Counted from the first letter of the stretch, positions 16,740 through 25,397 are shown. The stretch: DNA of 64,000 nt from Kitasatospora sp. NBC_01250 (GCF_036226465.1 NZ_CP108476.1:8680001-8744000); one strand, 5' to 3'. The notes: generated by a model from the sequence alone, not told the origin. Program-made: numbers and translations.

Positions 16740-16808
16740 TCAGGCGGCGGCAACCGGCGAGCTGGTCGCTCGCGCGGTCGCGCTGGTGCTTCGGCCGGTG
16801 ACGTTCAT
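16740..16808 (-). CDS. Possible 22-residue Ala-ending leader peptide
   Basis: An ATG at 16808 begins a 22-codon frame whose last four sense codons read Val-Ala-Ala-Ala (three GCC in a row) before TGA; Ala is also frequent earlier. A -10-like TACCCT (plus-strand 16815-16820) ends six bases upstream of the ATG, the spacing of a leaderless promoter. It lies about 130 bases upstream of the AlaRS-like gene, with a stable stem between. An alanine-sensing leader is plausible but speculative. Confidence 0.35.
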   Translation of the reverse strand: MNVTGRSTSATARATSSPVAAA

Positions 16809-16876
16809 ACCGCGAGGGTAGCGCGCCCGCGGGCTGCGGGCACGCGATTTGTGACCGGGGCCTCCTGGTGCGGCGC

Positions 16877-18217
16877 TCAGCGGAGCAGCCACTCCATGGT
16901 CAGGGCGCCTTCGCGCAGCCGGCCCGCCCAGTACGACCAGGCCGGGCAGGACAGCAACAGCTCGGCGAGTGCGGCGTCGTCGGGGCCGCCGGGCCCGAGC
17001 AGGCGCTTGGTGAGGCGGTGGGCCAGGGCGAAGGTGGCCTGCGCCTTGGCGAGCCGCTCCTGCAGGGCGGGCAGCCCGCCCTCCGCCAGCACCGGGCGCA
17101 GCTGCTCCAGCCAGGCATCGGCCCACCAATCGGCCAGCGCCGCCGGGTCGACCTCGGCGAAGGTGGGGGCGAGCGCCGCGGCGAGGCGGTCGACCAGATG
17201 GTACGGAACGTCGTCGTATGCGTCGTCGGCGTCGTTGTCGTTGTCGTTGTTCTCGTTCTCGTTCTCGTCCTCGGCGGGCCGGGCCAGGTGCGGGTACTCG
17301 CTCGCGAAGTGCTCCCAGCCCACCGAGACCGTGTGGCCCAACTCCGCGATGGTGAACGCCTCGACGGGGTGCTCGGCGTACAAGGCCTCGCCGTCCGTGA
17401 AGATGTCCCGCAGCACCTGGTAGCGCAGCGGGGTGGACTCGGCCAGCAGCACCGCGTCGTAGAGGTCCTTGCCCTGCGGGTAGGCGTCGCTGACCAGCCA
17501 CATCAGCTTCCAGGCCAGCGACAGCTCGGGGGAAGCGGCGTTGAGCCGGGCGCCGGCCGTCCCGGTGGCGGGCCCCTCGGCGGCGGGCAGCAGGGCCGGC
17601 TGCGGGGGCACCCGCAGCGGCTCGTTGAAGACGAAGTCCAGCTGGATCGCGCCGTCCGGCAGCCCGTCGGCCCGCCAGGGCAGCAGCAACCGGCGCCCGG
17701 GCACCCGGTCGTAGGTCCAGATGTCCTCGCTGACCGCCTCCGAGGCGGTGAAGCGGACCGGGCCGTGGCTCGCGGCCTCGGCGGCCCGCGCGATGCCGTC
17801 CAGCATCTCGGCGGTCCGCGGCTCCTCGATCCGCCACTGCGGCGGGACCACCACGAAGTCCAGGTCGCCGGGCTCGCGGGCCTGTGCCCCGAACCAGGCG
17901 CTCAGCAGCACGCTGCCGCGCAGCACCAGGGCCTCGGCCCAGGGCGAGTCGGCGATCGCGGCGAGCAGCAGGTCCATGGCCCGGCGCCGTGCGGCGTACC
18001 AGGCGGCGCCGAGCCCGGGGTCGGTGAACCGCGGATCGGCGGCGCGGTAGGCGTAGGGGTGCGCCTTCAGCGCGGGGTCGAAGACGCCGGCCTGGGTGGC
18101 GCGCGGGTCCTGGACCGGACGCAGGGTCAGCGGCACGCCGGGGGCCGGGCGGCCGCCCGCGACGGGCCGCAGCTGCGGCACGCTGCCGTCGGGGAGGAGT
18201 TGCCAACGGTCGTTCAC
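16877..18217 (-). CDS. AbiEii/AbiGii-type nucleotidyltransferase
   Basis: The 446-residue protein has a polymerase-beta-like nucleotidyltransferase core: LVLRGSVLLSAWF (Gly101-Ser102) followed by REPGDLDFVV with Asp118 and Asp120, then a second acidic strand QLDFVFNE. This matches the AbiEii/AbiGii (DUF1814) superfamily, whose members are toxins of type IV toxin-antitoxin and abortive-infection systems, although many actinobacterial members have unknown roles. An internal acidic repeat of alternating Glu-Asn and Asp-Asn lies near residues 318-335. No AbiEi-type winged-helix antitoxin is nearby. The gene overlaps its upstream neighbour by four bases. Confidence 0.75.
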   Translation of the reverse strand: MNDRWQLLPDGSVPQLRPVAGGRPAPGVPLTLRPVQDPRATQAGVFDPALKAHPYAYRAADPRFTDPGLGAAWYAARRRAMDLLLAAIADSPWAEALVLRGSVLLSAWFGAQAREPGDLDFVVVPPQWRIEEPRTAEMLDGIARAAEAASHGPVRFTASEAVSEDIWTYDRVPGRRLLLPWRADGLPDGAIQLDFVFNEPLRVPPQPALLPAAEGPATGTAGARLNAASPELSLAWKLMWLVSDAYPQGKDLYDAVLLAESTPLRYQVLRDIFTDGEALYAEHPVEAFTIAELGHTVSVGWEHFASEYPHLARPAEDENENENNDNDNDADDAYDDVPYHLVDRLAAALAPTFAEVDPAALADWWADAWLEQLRPVLAEGGLPALQERLAKAQATFALAHRLTKRLLGPGGPDDAALAELLLSCPAWSYWAGRLREGALTMEWLLR

Positions 18218-18957
18218 GGGGTCGGGTCCTTCGGCGTCGAGCCGTCGGCGGCTATCCAGCCGTCGTCCACGGCGAGGTTGCTGTCGTGCACCACGAACTC
18301 GCGCTCCACCGCGATCGGCGGATGGCCGGCCGCCACGAGCGTGTCGGTCAGGGCGGCCAGCCGGTGCTCGGCGGTGCGGCGTCCCACGCCGTGGCAGCGC
18401 TGGGTGACGAACTGCTGGCCGCGCCCGGTGGGATCGGTGCGGCGTGCGTTCCAGGACACGTGGGCGCAGTGGCCCGCCACCGCCCGGACCAGCGCCGCAC
18501 GCTCACCGGGCGCCAGCAGCACCTTGAGGTGGTGCTCGAAGTAGCGCGCCGGGCCGAGGAGTTCGGCCTCGCTGTCACTGCCCGGCACGCCCGGGGCCCA
18601 CGGCGCGGCCTCGCACTTCACCCGCACCGGGGTGAAGCCGTCGGTGCGCAGCGCGGCCGTCAGCCGCTCGGCCCGCTCGAGCTGCTCCTGGAACGTGCCC
18701 GCCGCCCTCCAGGACAGCATCGGCTGCGAGGGGTGCTGCCCGCGGGCCAGCACGATGTGGGTGTACTTCAGCCCGTGCGCCTGCGCCCAGCGGGCGAGGG
18801 CCGGTAGGGCATCGGGCCGGGTGTCGGGCCGGGTGTCGGGCCGGGTGTCGGGCAGGGCTTCGGCGTCCGTCGCGGCGAGGGTCAGGTGGGTCTCGAACTC
18901 TCCGACCGTCCCGGCGGCGCCGAAGGCCCGGTAGGTCAGGGGCGCTTGCACTGTCAC
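18214..18957 (-). CDS. Conserved-looking protein of unknown function paired with the nucleotidyltransferase
   Basis: GTG at 18957 (or 18951) gives about 247 residues. The stop overlaps the start of the nucleotidyltransferase gene by four bases (ATGA), so the two are translationally coupled. Two similar segments, FETHLTL near the N-terminus and YFEHHLKVLL in the middle, suggest an internal duplication. A run of PDTR units (12-bp repeats) interrupts the first. The C-terminal VEREFVVHDSN and DDGWI are also distinctive. No known antitoxin motif is present. The strict coupling argues for a shared function, perhaps substrate binding or control of the transferase. Confidence 0.65.
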   Translation of the reverse strand: MTVQAPLTYRAFGAAGTVGEFETHLTLAATDAEALPDTRPDTRPDTRPDALPALARWAQAHGLKYTHIVLARGQHPSQPMLSWRAAGTFQEQLERAERLTAALRTDGFTPVRVKCEAAPWAPGVPGSDSEAELLGPARYFEHHLKVLLAPGERAALVRAVAGHCAHVSWNARRTDPTGRGQQFVTQRCHGVGRRTAEHRLAALTDTLVAAGHPPIAVEREFVVHDSNLAVDDGWIAADGSTPKDPTP

Positions 18958-19118
18958 GGCGGCGATTGTTCCAGTCGGATCGTGCGACCGGCCAACCGGT
19001 TTCCGCTGGTGGCCGCCGCTCTGGCGGCAGGTCAGCAGGCTACGGGCAGTCAGTGCCAGGCCTCCCGGCGCGAACGCCGCGCGCTCCCGCATCGTCTACC
19101 ATCACTGCTCGCTGACAG

Positions 19119-19766
19119 ATGGACGAGATGAAGAGTGTGGCAATGAGACTACTGATCACCTTGGGTTACGGCGCTGTTCTGGCGGCGCTCGTCGTGGGGA
19201 CCTTGGTGGGGAACCTGTTCGGCGTGGACGACGTGAGCAGGCTGTTGCTGACGCTCATCGAGTTCGTCACCGGTCTGCTGGTGCTGAGCGTCGTCATGGC
19301 AGCGCTGCCGCGTCGGCTGCAGCAGCAGGTGGCAGGGGCACAGCCCACCTCGGCGATGATGCGGCGTCGGGTCGACCGGCTGCTCGTCGCCATCGGCGGC
19401 ATTCCGGCGCGTTCGGCGCGCGCGGATGTCGCGGCCCTCGCCCGCGGCGCGAGCCTGTACGCGCGAGCGGTGCGGATCGATGGACCGCGCCCCGCACTCG
19501 GCGTGCTGCTCTTCGAGGCGCCGGCCGACGGGCAGGCCGTGCTGCGCTGGCACCAGGGGAGGACCGTCGAGACGATCCCGGCCCCGTACACGGTGACGGA
19601 GCTGGCCGGCGTCCGGTCGACAGCGACAGCCCGCACCCTGAAGGCCACCAGTACGGTCTGGATCGGGGAAACCATCAACGTTCAGCTGACGCCGATGGAC
19701 CTGGAGGTGCTCCGCCACGTGGCGGCTGCCGCGACGCCGGAGCGGGATGGCACGTCGGTCCGGTAG
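19119..19766 (+). CDS. Small membrane protein with cytoplasmic domain, unknown
   Basis: About 215 residues, or 207 if translation begins at ATG 19143. Two hydrophobic helices (LLITLGYGAVLAALVVGTLV and a second around residues 40-62) form a hairpin, followed by a soluble domain of about 150 residues with no recognised motif. A ribosome-binding site is not obvious for ATG 19119, whereas ATG 19128 and 19143 lie close by. It stands alone between unrelated genes. Codon use is normal for the window, so it is likely a real gene. Confidence 0.6.
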   Translation: MDEMKSVAMRLLITLGYGAVLAALVVGTLVGNLFGVDDVSRLLLTLIEFVTGLLVLSVVMAALPRRLQQQVAGAQPTSAMMRRRVDRLLVAIGGIPARSARADVAALARGASLYARAVRIDGPRPALGVLLFEAPADGQAVLRWHQGRTVETIPAPYTVTELAGVRSTATARTLKATSTVWIGETINVQLTPMDLEVLRHVAAAATPERDGTSVR

Positions 19767-19897
19767 GCGAGCGGATCGCGGCCGAAGGGGGAGCCCGGTC
19801 CCTTGTGGACGACCTTCTCCTTGGGCCCGCTCCACACGTCGGCGCGCTGATCGTGGAGGGCGTCGGCGAAACTCCTGTCCCGGCCGAGGGCGTGCAC
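19682..19897 (-). CDS. Possible small ORF, same frame as the small gene upstream
   Basis: A GTG at 19897 opens 71 codons with very high third-position G+C, including DLDVHALGRDRSFADAL just around the start. It overlaps the 3' end of the membrane-protein gene on the other strand. The frame is the same as that of the ORF at 19967-20143 and is separated from it only by one TGA and 23 open codons. It may be the second half of a broken gene. Confidence 0.3.
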   Translation of the reverse strand: MHALGRDRSFADALHDQRADVWSGPKEKVVHKGPGSPFGRDPLAYRTDVPSRSGVAAAATWRSTSRSIGVS

Positions 19898-19966
19898 ATC
19901 CAGGTCCTCGACGGCGAGACCGGGCTTCCCGCGGAGCTCGTTCGACGCCGGTGGCTGCGCGGGCGC

Positions 19967-20143
19967 TCAGTCCGCCAGGTGCTCCGCGAGGAAGCCGAAG
20001 GCGGGGCTCCACTGCCGGACCTGGAACCGGCTGATCACGTCGGCCTCGGTCTGCAGCCCGGCCGGACAGGCGCGGTGCGGAGGGCGAACCCCCACGTGGC
20101 GCTGGTCGGTGGTGAAGACGTACTCGACGGCGTCGTAGGCCAC
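19967..20143 (-). CDS. Small 58-residue protein, possibly the front part of a broken gene
   Basis: GTG 20143 follows AGGGGAACGCC and encodes a 58-residue protein with natural-looking codon use. It begins MAYDAVEYVFTTDQRH and ends FGFLAEHLAD. No family was recognised. After its TGA the same frame stays open for another 95 codons, so an in-frame nonsense mutation is possible. It otherwise fills the 568-base gap before the SDR gene. Confidence 0.45.
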   Translation of the reverse strand: MAYDAVEYVFTTDQRHVGVRPPHRACPAGLQTEADVISRFQVRQWSPAFGFLAEHLAD

Positions 20144-20334
20144 GGCGTTCCCCTGCGTGCTCCTCGGCCGGTCCGGCGCGGGGCCGGTGCTGCCGATTGC
20201 TCCGGTGGGCCGGCAACACGCTGTCGCGGCGGGCTCCTTGCTGTGGACTTTTGGCGGGGGTCGGGCTGACCGTTCGTCATTTATGGTGATCGGAGCCCGG
20301 ATTCGGCCGGGGCATCACGAAAGGAGAGGCGATC

Positions 20335-21114
20335 ATGGGGGAACTGGACGGCAGGACTGCGCTGGTGACGGGCGGCTCGCGCGGGATCGGTCGCGCGGTC
20401 GCGCTGCGGCTCGCGGGCGAGGGGGCGCTGGTGGTGGTCCACTACGGGGGCAACGAGGCGGCTGCCGCCGAGACCGTGGCGCGGATCGGGGAGGCCGGGG
20501 GCCGGGCGTTCGCGGTGCAGGCCCGGTTCGGCGAGAGCGGTGCGGTGGACCGGCTCTTCGAGGGGCTGACCGCCGGGCTGGCGGAGCACGGCGCGGACGG
20601 CCTGGACATCCTGGTGAACAATGCGGGCATTCACTCGGTCAGCCCGATCGGGCAGCTCAGCGAGGAGGAGTTCGAGCGGCTGCTGGCGGTCAACCTGAGC
20701 ACGCCGCTCTTCGTGGTCAAGCGCGCGCTGCCGCTGCTGCGGGACGGCGGGCGGATCGTCAACATGGGCTCGGCGGCCACTCGGATCGCGGCCCCGATGC
20801 AGATCGGCTACACCGCCAGCAAGGCGGCGCTCGCGGCACTCGCCCCCTCGCTCGCCCATCAGTTGGGCGGGCGGGGGATCACCGTGAACACGGTCGAGCC
20901 CGGGGTGGTGCGCACCGACCTGACCGCCGGCTTCACCGGCGTCCCCGAGGCGGTGGCCGGGCTGGAGGCGATCACCGCGCTCGGGCGGATCGGCGAGCCG
21001 GAGGACGTCGCGGACGTGGTGGGCTTTCTGGTGGGCCCGCAGGGGCGCTGGGTGACCGGCCAGACCATCGACGCCTCCGGCGGTACCTACCTCGGACCGG
21101 CCGCGGCCGGCTGA
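20335..21114 (+). CDS. SDR-family oxidoreductase (FabG-like)
   Basis: The 259-residue protein is a classical short-chain dehydrogenase. It has the nucleotide-binding TGGSRGIGRAV near residue 12, NNAGIHS, and a catalytic Ser followed by YTASKAALAAL with the Tyr-x3-Lys pair. The C-terminus ends in the typical IDASGGTYLG. It probably reduces a keto group with NAD(P)H, but the substrate is unknown. ATG 20335 has a strong AAAGGAGAGG site. No neighbour points to a pathway, and tandem repeats start right at its stop codon. Confidence 0.88.
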   Translation: MGELDGRTALVTGGSRGIGRAVALRLAGEGALVVVHYGGNEAAAAETVARIGEAGGRAFAVQARFGESGAVDRLFEGLTAGLAEHGADGLDILVNNAGIHSVSPIGQLSEEEFERLLAVNLSTPLFVVKRALPLLRDGGRIVNMGSAATRIAAPMQIGYTASKAALAALAPSLAHQLGGRGITVNTVEPGVVRTDLTAGFTGVPEAVAGLEAITALGRIGEPEDVADVVGFLVGPQGRWVTGQTIDASGGTYLGPAAAG

Positions 21115-21175
21115 TCCACCCCCGGTCGGATCCACCCCCGGTCGGATCCACCCACGGTCGGATCCGCCCCCGGCG
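21112..21175. repeat. Four 16-bp tandem units starting at the SDR stop
   Basis: Units at 21112-21127, 21128-21143, 21144-21159 and 21160-21175 follow GGATCCACCCCCGGTC with few changes. The first unit includes the TGA of the SDR gene. This is the same pattern of an array anchored on a stop codon seen after fabV and imuB. Confidence 0.88.
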
Positions 21176-21431
21176 GTGCCCGACCCGCGGCCCACCCGCG
21201 CCCGGACCCGCGCCCCTACCCGCGCCCGGACCCGCGCCCCCACCCGCGCTCCGGCCCAACGGCCGGGGCGCGGGTAGGACCACGGTCCTGGTCCGGGCGC
21301 CGCGGGTGGATCCTGGTCCCCCGCGCGTTCTCGTCCTGCGCTCCGACGAGCAGCCGCCGGCCAGGTGATGAGCTGGGATCCTCCCGGGCCGACACCGACG
21401 GCGCCGGTTGGACGAGGCGAGGAGCGAGGGC
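21176..21431. other. Repeat-rich intergenic region
   Basis: From about 21180 to 21255 the sequence is built from alternating ACCCGCGCCCGG and ACCCGCGCCCC-type units, a degenerate 11-12-bp satellite. The rest up to 21431 shows no gene. A GAGGCGAGGAGCGAGGG just before 21432 is the ribosome-binding site of the next gene. Confidence 0.6.
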
Positions 21432-22790
21432 ATGACGGAGCAGTTCGGGCGACGGCCGCTACTGATGGCGGCGGCGGCCACGGTGGGGGCGCTGCTGGCC
21501 CCCGCGTCGGCCTACGCGGCTGACGGGGCCACGGCCGGCAAGGCGCCGGCGAAGCCCGACGGCCAGGACCCGGTGCGCGCGCTGGAGCGGGCCGCGCGCC
21601 CGCTGCGGTCGACCGAACCGGGCTCGGGCACGGCCGATCTGCGGCCGCTGGGGGCGATGATCGGCGACGCCGCGGTGGTGGGCCTGGGCGAGGCCACGCA
21701 CGGGTCGCACGAGTTCTTCGCCCTGAAGCACCGGATCTTCCAGTACCTCGTGGAGGCGAAGGGCTTCACCACCTTCGCGCTGGAGATCGGCTGGCCCTCG
21801 GGCATGCTGATCGACGACTACATTCAGGGCGGGCAGGGCGACGCGCGCCAGGTCGTGAAGCAGGCCCTGGGCGGATCGCCCTTCGAGCGCGAGGAGTTCC
21901 TGCACCTGGTCGAGTGGATGCGGGACCACAACCGGCGCAATCCCGGTCGTCGGGTGCACTTCATGGGCGACGACGCCGGTGCGCCCAGCGTGGGGGACGC
22001 CTTCTTCGAGCGGGTGACGGGCTACGTCCGTCAGCACGAGCCGCAGCTGCTGGCGCGGCTCGACGAGCTCTACACCGGCCTGCGCCCGCTCGACGACTAC
22101 CTCGCCTACATCGCGAAGCCGGTGGCGGAGCGCCAGCGCCTGGCGGCCAACGCCCAGCAGGCGCTGGAGCTGCTGGAGGGTCAACCGAACGCGGGCGCCA
22201 CGGAGTTCGCCTGGACGGTGCAGCATGCCCGGTCGATCGCCCAGACCGCCAGGTTCCTCGCCTGCGACTTCGACGACGCCAAGGCGGTGACCGCCGCGGA
22301 GCTCTACCGCGACCAGCTGATGGCCGACAACATCGTCTGGTGGCAGCGCAACACCGGCCACCGGATGCTGCTGTCGGCACACGACGGGCACGTGGGGTAC
22401 GTGACCGACGACCCGGTGATGTACCCGAAGGTCCAGGGTGCGTTCCTGCGCGAGGCGCTGGGCAGCGCCTATCTCGCCATCGGAACCACCTTCGACCAGG
22501 GCTCCTTCCTGTCGAAGGACCAGGCCCTGGACGGCCCGTGGAAGCCTTTCACGGTGGACGCGGCCGCTCCCGGTTCCAACGAGTACACCCTCGACCAGGT
22601 CTGCCGCTCCGACTGGTACCTCGACGCCCGCACCGCCCCGGCCGCGGCCCGTGCCTGGCTGGACACCGTCCGCCCCACGCGCCACATCGGCACCGAGTAC
22701 CCGTGCCCGCTCGCCGACATCGCGCTGGGGCCGTCCTACGGCGTCCTCATCCACCTCCGCCGGGTGCGGGCGGCCGACCTGTTGACCTGA
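21432..22790 (+). CDS. Secreted erythromycin-esterase-like hydrolase
   Basis: The 452-residue product has an Ala-rich signal peptide (LLMAAAATVGALLAPASAYA) and the erythromycin esterase fold signature GLGEATHGSHEFFALKHRIF with Glu and His residues. Later motifs are FALEIGWPSG, VHFMGDD and LLSAHDGHVGY. Family members include EreA/B macrolide esterases and succinoglycan-biosynthesis-type proteins, and many actinobacterial members have no known substrate. An exported hydrolase of this type could inactivate macrolides outside the cell, but the call rests on the fold only. It is convergent with the LysR gene. Confidence 0.85.
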   Translation: MTEQFGRRPLLMAAAATVGALLAPASAYAADGATAGKAPAKPDGQDPVRALERAARPLRSTEPGSGTADLRPLGAMIGDAAVVGLGEATHGSHEFFALKHRIFQYLVEAKGFTTFALEIGWPSGMLIDDYIQGGQGDARQVVKQALGGSPFEREEFLHLVEWMRDHNRRNPGRRVHFMGDDAGAPSVGDAFFERVTGYVRQHEPQLLARLDELYTGLRPLDDYLAYIAKPVAERQRLAANAQQALELLEGQPNAGATEFAWTVQHARSIAQTARFLACDFDDAKAVTAAELYRDQLMADNIVWWQRNTGHRMLLSAHDGHVGYVTDDPVMYPKVQGAFLREALGSAYLAIGTTFDQGSFLSKDQALDGPWKPFTVDAAAPGSNEYTLDQVCRSDWYLDARTAPAAARAWLDTVRPTRHIGTEYPCPLADIALGPSYGVLIHLRRVRAADLLT

Positions 22791-22839
22791 GCCGCGCATG
22801 GGGCTGAAGCCGCGCACAAGTCGGCTGCCTCCCCGGCGC

Positions 22840-23691
22840 TCACCGCTGGTAGGCGGCGGTCGCGACCTGGACGAACGAGCGGATCAGCGGATTCGTGTCG
22901 CCCTTGTTCCATGCCGCGAGGACGCGACTGGGCGGCATGTCGGCCAGTGGCACCACGGTGAGGCCGGCCGCCGGCTCGTGGTCCAGGAGGGTCATGCCGA
23001 CGGTGCCGTTCCACAGCACCGCCTGCTGGCACTCCTGGACGGCCCGCACCACTGGGCCCTCGCGGGGTTCGCGGCCGTGCCAGTAGGACTGCCAGCGCGC
23101 GTCGGTGCCCTCCGGGAACCGGAACCAGCGGCGGTCGGCCAGGTCGGCCAGGTCGAGGCTGTCGCGGCGGGCCAGTGGATCGTCGGCGCGCAGCAGGGCT
23201 CCGACCGGGTCGGCGCGCAGCTCCTGGGTGATCAGGCCGGCCGTGTCGAACGGCGCGCGGGTCACGGCGATGTCGACCAGCCCGGCGCGCAGTCCGCAGG
23301 TGGGGTCGGTCAGGTCGGTCTCGCGGATGCGGACCTCGACGCGCGGGTGCCGACGGCGGTAGGCGCGGGCCAGCCGGGTGGTGCCCGGGTCGGTGCCGTC
23401 GCCGAGGAGGCCGACGGTGAGGGTCGCGGCTCCGGCCGCCCTGGCCAGGCGCGTGCGCACCTGCTCGGCGTGGTCGAGCAGGGCACGCGCCTCGTCGAGC
23501 AGCACCGCCCCCACCGGGGTGAGCGAGACGCCGGCGGAGGACCGGTCGAAGAGCGCGGCGCCGGTCTCGGTCTCCAGCTGCTTGATCGCCCGGCTCAGCG
23601 GCGGCTGGCTCATGTGCAGTCGCGAGGCCGCCCGGCCGAAGTGGAGTTCCTCGGCAACCGCCACGAAATAGCGCAGGGTACGCAGTTCCAT
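22840..23691 (-). CDS. LysR-type transcriptional regulator
   Basis: ATG 23691 gives 283 residues beginning MELRTLRYFVAVAEELHFGR, the typical LysR N-terminal helix-turn-helix with SRLHMSQPPLSRAIKQLE. A periplasmic-binding-like effector domain follows. It is divergent from the cupin-DoxX operon, and a palindromic site lies between them, so it most likely controls that operon and itself. The inducer is not evident. Confidence 0.92.
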   Translation of the reverse strand: MELRTLRYFVAVAEELHFGRAASRLHMSQPPLSRAIKQLETETGAALFDRSSAGVSLTPVGAVLLDEARALLDHAEQVRTRLARAAGAATLTVGLLGDGTDPGTTRLARAYRRRHPRVEVRIRETDLTDPTCGLRAGLVDIAVTRAPFDTAGLITQELRADPVGALLRADDPLARRDSLDLADLADRRWFRFPEGTDARWQSYWHGREPREGPVVRAVQECQQAVLWNGTVGMTLLDHEPAAGLTVVPLADMPPSRVLAAWNKGDTNPLIRSFVQVATAAYQR

Positions 23692-23698
23692 GGGGCAA

Positions 23699-23717
23699 CG
23701 ATACCCGTACGGTATCG
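23699..23717. promoter_or_regulatory. LysR-type palindromic operator
   Basis: CGATACCCGTACGGTATCG is a near-perfect dyad (CGATACC and GGTATCG flanking CGTAC) with a T-N11-A core, the LysR recognition form. It lies eight bases upstream of the lysR start and about 55 bases from the cupin gene. Confidence 0.75.
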
Positions 23718-23771
23718 AGGCCATCGAACAGGTCTTGGATGCCCGCGGTGCCCCGGCGGTGGAATCGAAGC

Positions 23772-24347
23772 ATGACGAACGACACGACGAGCGAACCGAC
23801 GAGCGAACCGAAAGCCAGTGAGCACCCGACCGCCGACCTCGCCGTGTCGGTGGTCGGTCCGGACGACGGCGAGACGATCGTGCTGGGCACCACGCGACTG
23901 CGCCTGCTGGAGGACGGCAGCAACACCGGGCACCGCCTCGGGCTCGCCGAGTCGGTCCTCGCGCCGCACACGCCCGGACCACCGCAGCACCGCCACGCCC
24001 AGCACGACGAGGGCTTCTACATCATCTCCGGCACCGTGCGGTTCACGGTCGGCGAGCGCCAGTACGACGCGACGGCGGGCACGTTGGTGATGGTTCCGCC
24101 GGGTGCCCCGCACACCTTCGCCAACACGACCGACCAACCGGCCGTCATGCTCAGCACGTTCACGCCGGACCTGTACGTGCAGTACTTCCGGGACCTGCAG
24201 GACATGATCGCCGGCGGTCGGGCGATGACCCCGCAGGCGAGCATCGAGACGATGAGCCGCTACGCCACCGTGCCGGCCACCGACTTCGGCGAGCGCCCGG
24301 CGGCCGGCGGCAGCCCGGCGACCGGTCCCCGAGGAGGCGCATCGTGA
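23772..24347 (+). CDS. Cupin-domain protein
   Basis: The 191-residue protein contains a single cupin barrel. The first motif is PQHRHAQHDEGFYIISG (metal-binding His and Glu), and the second is PPGAPHTFAN. The N-terminus has a short repeated TSEPTSEP. Small cupins of this kind are dioxygenases, quercetinases, isomerases or ligand binders, and the substrate cannot be inferred. It overlaps the DoxX gene by four bases and is divergent from LysR. Confidence 0.85.
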   Translation: MTNDTTSEPTSEPKASEHPTADLAVSVVGPDDGETIVLGTTRLRLLEDGSNTGHRLGLAESVLAPHTPGPPQHRHAQHDEGFYIISGTVRFTVGERQYDATAGTLVMVPPGAPHTFANTTDQPAVMLSTFTPDLYVQYFRDLQDMIAGGRAMTPQASIETMSRYATVPATDFGERPAAGGSPATGPRGGAS

Positions 24348-24706
24348 AGGCCGCCGGTGGAATCGCTGCCGCTCTGCTCGCCCTCTTCTACCTCTACGGC
24401 GGCGGGCTGAAGCTGCTCCGCAACCGTGCGCGGCTGCGCCCCATGATGGCCTGGGTGGACAGCGTGCCGATGCCGGCCGTCCGGGCCATCGGGGCGATCG
24501 AAGTGCTGGGCGCGCTCGGGCTGGTCCTGCCACCGCTGACCGGCCTCGCACGCTGGCTCGCCCCGGCCGCCGCCCTCGGGTTCGTGCTCCTGCAGCTCGG
24601 CGCGACCTCGGTACACCTGCGCATGGGGGACCGCCGGATCGCCCTCAACCTCACCCTCCTGCTCGCCGCCGCCACGAGCGGCTGGCTGACGGCGAGTTCA
24701 CTATGA
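24344..24706 (+). CDS. DoxX-family membrane protein
   Basis: The 120-residue protein has four hydrophobic helices and the YLYGGGLKLL and AIGAIEVLGALGLVLPP features of the DoxX/DoxD group. GTG 24344 overlaps the TGA of the cupin gene. DoxX proteins are small quinone-linked or redox-associated membrane proteins. Paired with a cupin under LysR control, it may take part in oxidative or aromatic-compound stress handling. Confidence 0.82.
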   Translation: MKAAGGIAAALLALFYLYGGGLKLLRNRARLRPMMAWVDSVPMPAVRAIGAIEVLGALGLVLPPLTGLARWLAPAAALGFVLLQLGATSVHLRMGDRRIALNLTLLLAAATSGWLTASSL

Positions 24707-25124
24707 CGGGGGCCGGGGAGGCTTCCTCCCGTTCCAAGTGGTGGTCCGGTTGTGCAGGGGAGTGGATGGCGGGCGGTGTGGGTGGATCTGGCGACGCTGA
24801 GGAGGCCGGCCGACCCCGCCAGCACTACGCCGGGACCGGCGGAAGGTTCGTGACCACGTGCGAAGCCTGATCACGCGCGCGGAGGCCGAAGCTGATGAGG
24901 CAGACTGCAGGCTGGCGTCATGTGTGGCGGACCCGGCCCGCGGCTACCTTCAGGCCGGGCAGCGGGTCGAGGTGGTGGATACGCTGCCGGCGGCCGAGCG
25001 GGAGGCACCGCAGGAAGTGCGCTGCCGCCCGCGGACCCGCAGGCTGGTGGAGGATCTGCGGGCTCTGGGGGCGGGGCCGCGGAGGAACGCTTGCGTCTCT
25101 CGCCGAGCGGTGTGGACTGCCCGC
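24707..25124. other. 418-bp stretch without a recognisable gene
   Basis: Frames are open on both strands, but none has a recognisable product or a convincing start. It adjoins two gene fragments (25125-25652), so it is probably decayed coding sequence. Confidence 0.45.
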
Positions 25125-25397
25125 GTGACGACATCCAGCACCTTGTACCTGGTCGCGTGCGCGGCTCCGCCCGCCAGCCAGCTGGAGATACCGATCCGTG
25201 CCGCTCAACGTGCCGGTTGGGATGGCTGCCCGGTCCTGACACCGTCCGCGTACCGCTGGGCGAGCGAGGACCCAGCCAGCGGGATCGACCTGGCCGCCCC
25301 GGAGGAGCTGACGGGCCATCCGGTCCGCCACCAAGATGGGCCTGATTGTGTCCCGCGGGACACAATCCAGCAGGCCGTTCTCTGCCGGTACGGGTGG
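25125..25397 (+). pseudogene. N-terminal fragment of a flavoprotein (PPC decarboxylase-like)
   Basis: From GTG 25125 the frame reads TSSTLYLVACAAPPAS, then AAQRAGWDGCPVLTPSA and LTGHPVRHQ. This is the start of the flavoprotein family (phosphopantothenoylcysteine decarboxylase-like) often found next to XRE regulators in streptomycetes. Similarity stops near 25350, and the remaining two thirds are absent; the frame simply runs on into antisense sequence. It is probably inactive. Confidence 0.55.

Noticed and set aside
19805..20269. A 154-codon plus-strand ORF before the SDR gene
   Set aside because: Codon bias supports the opposite strand here, and the start lacks a ribosome-binding site.
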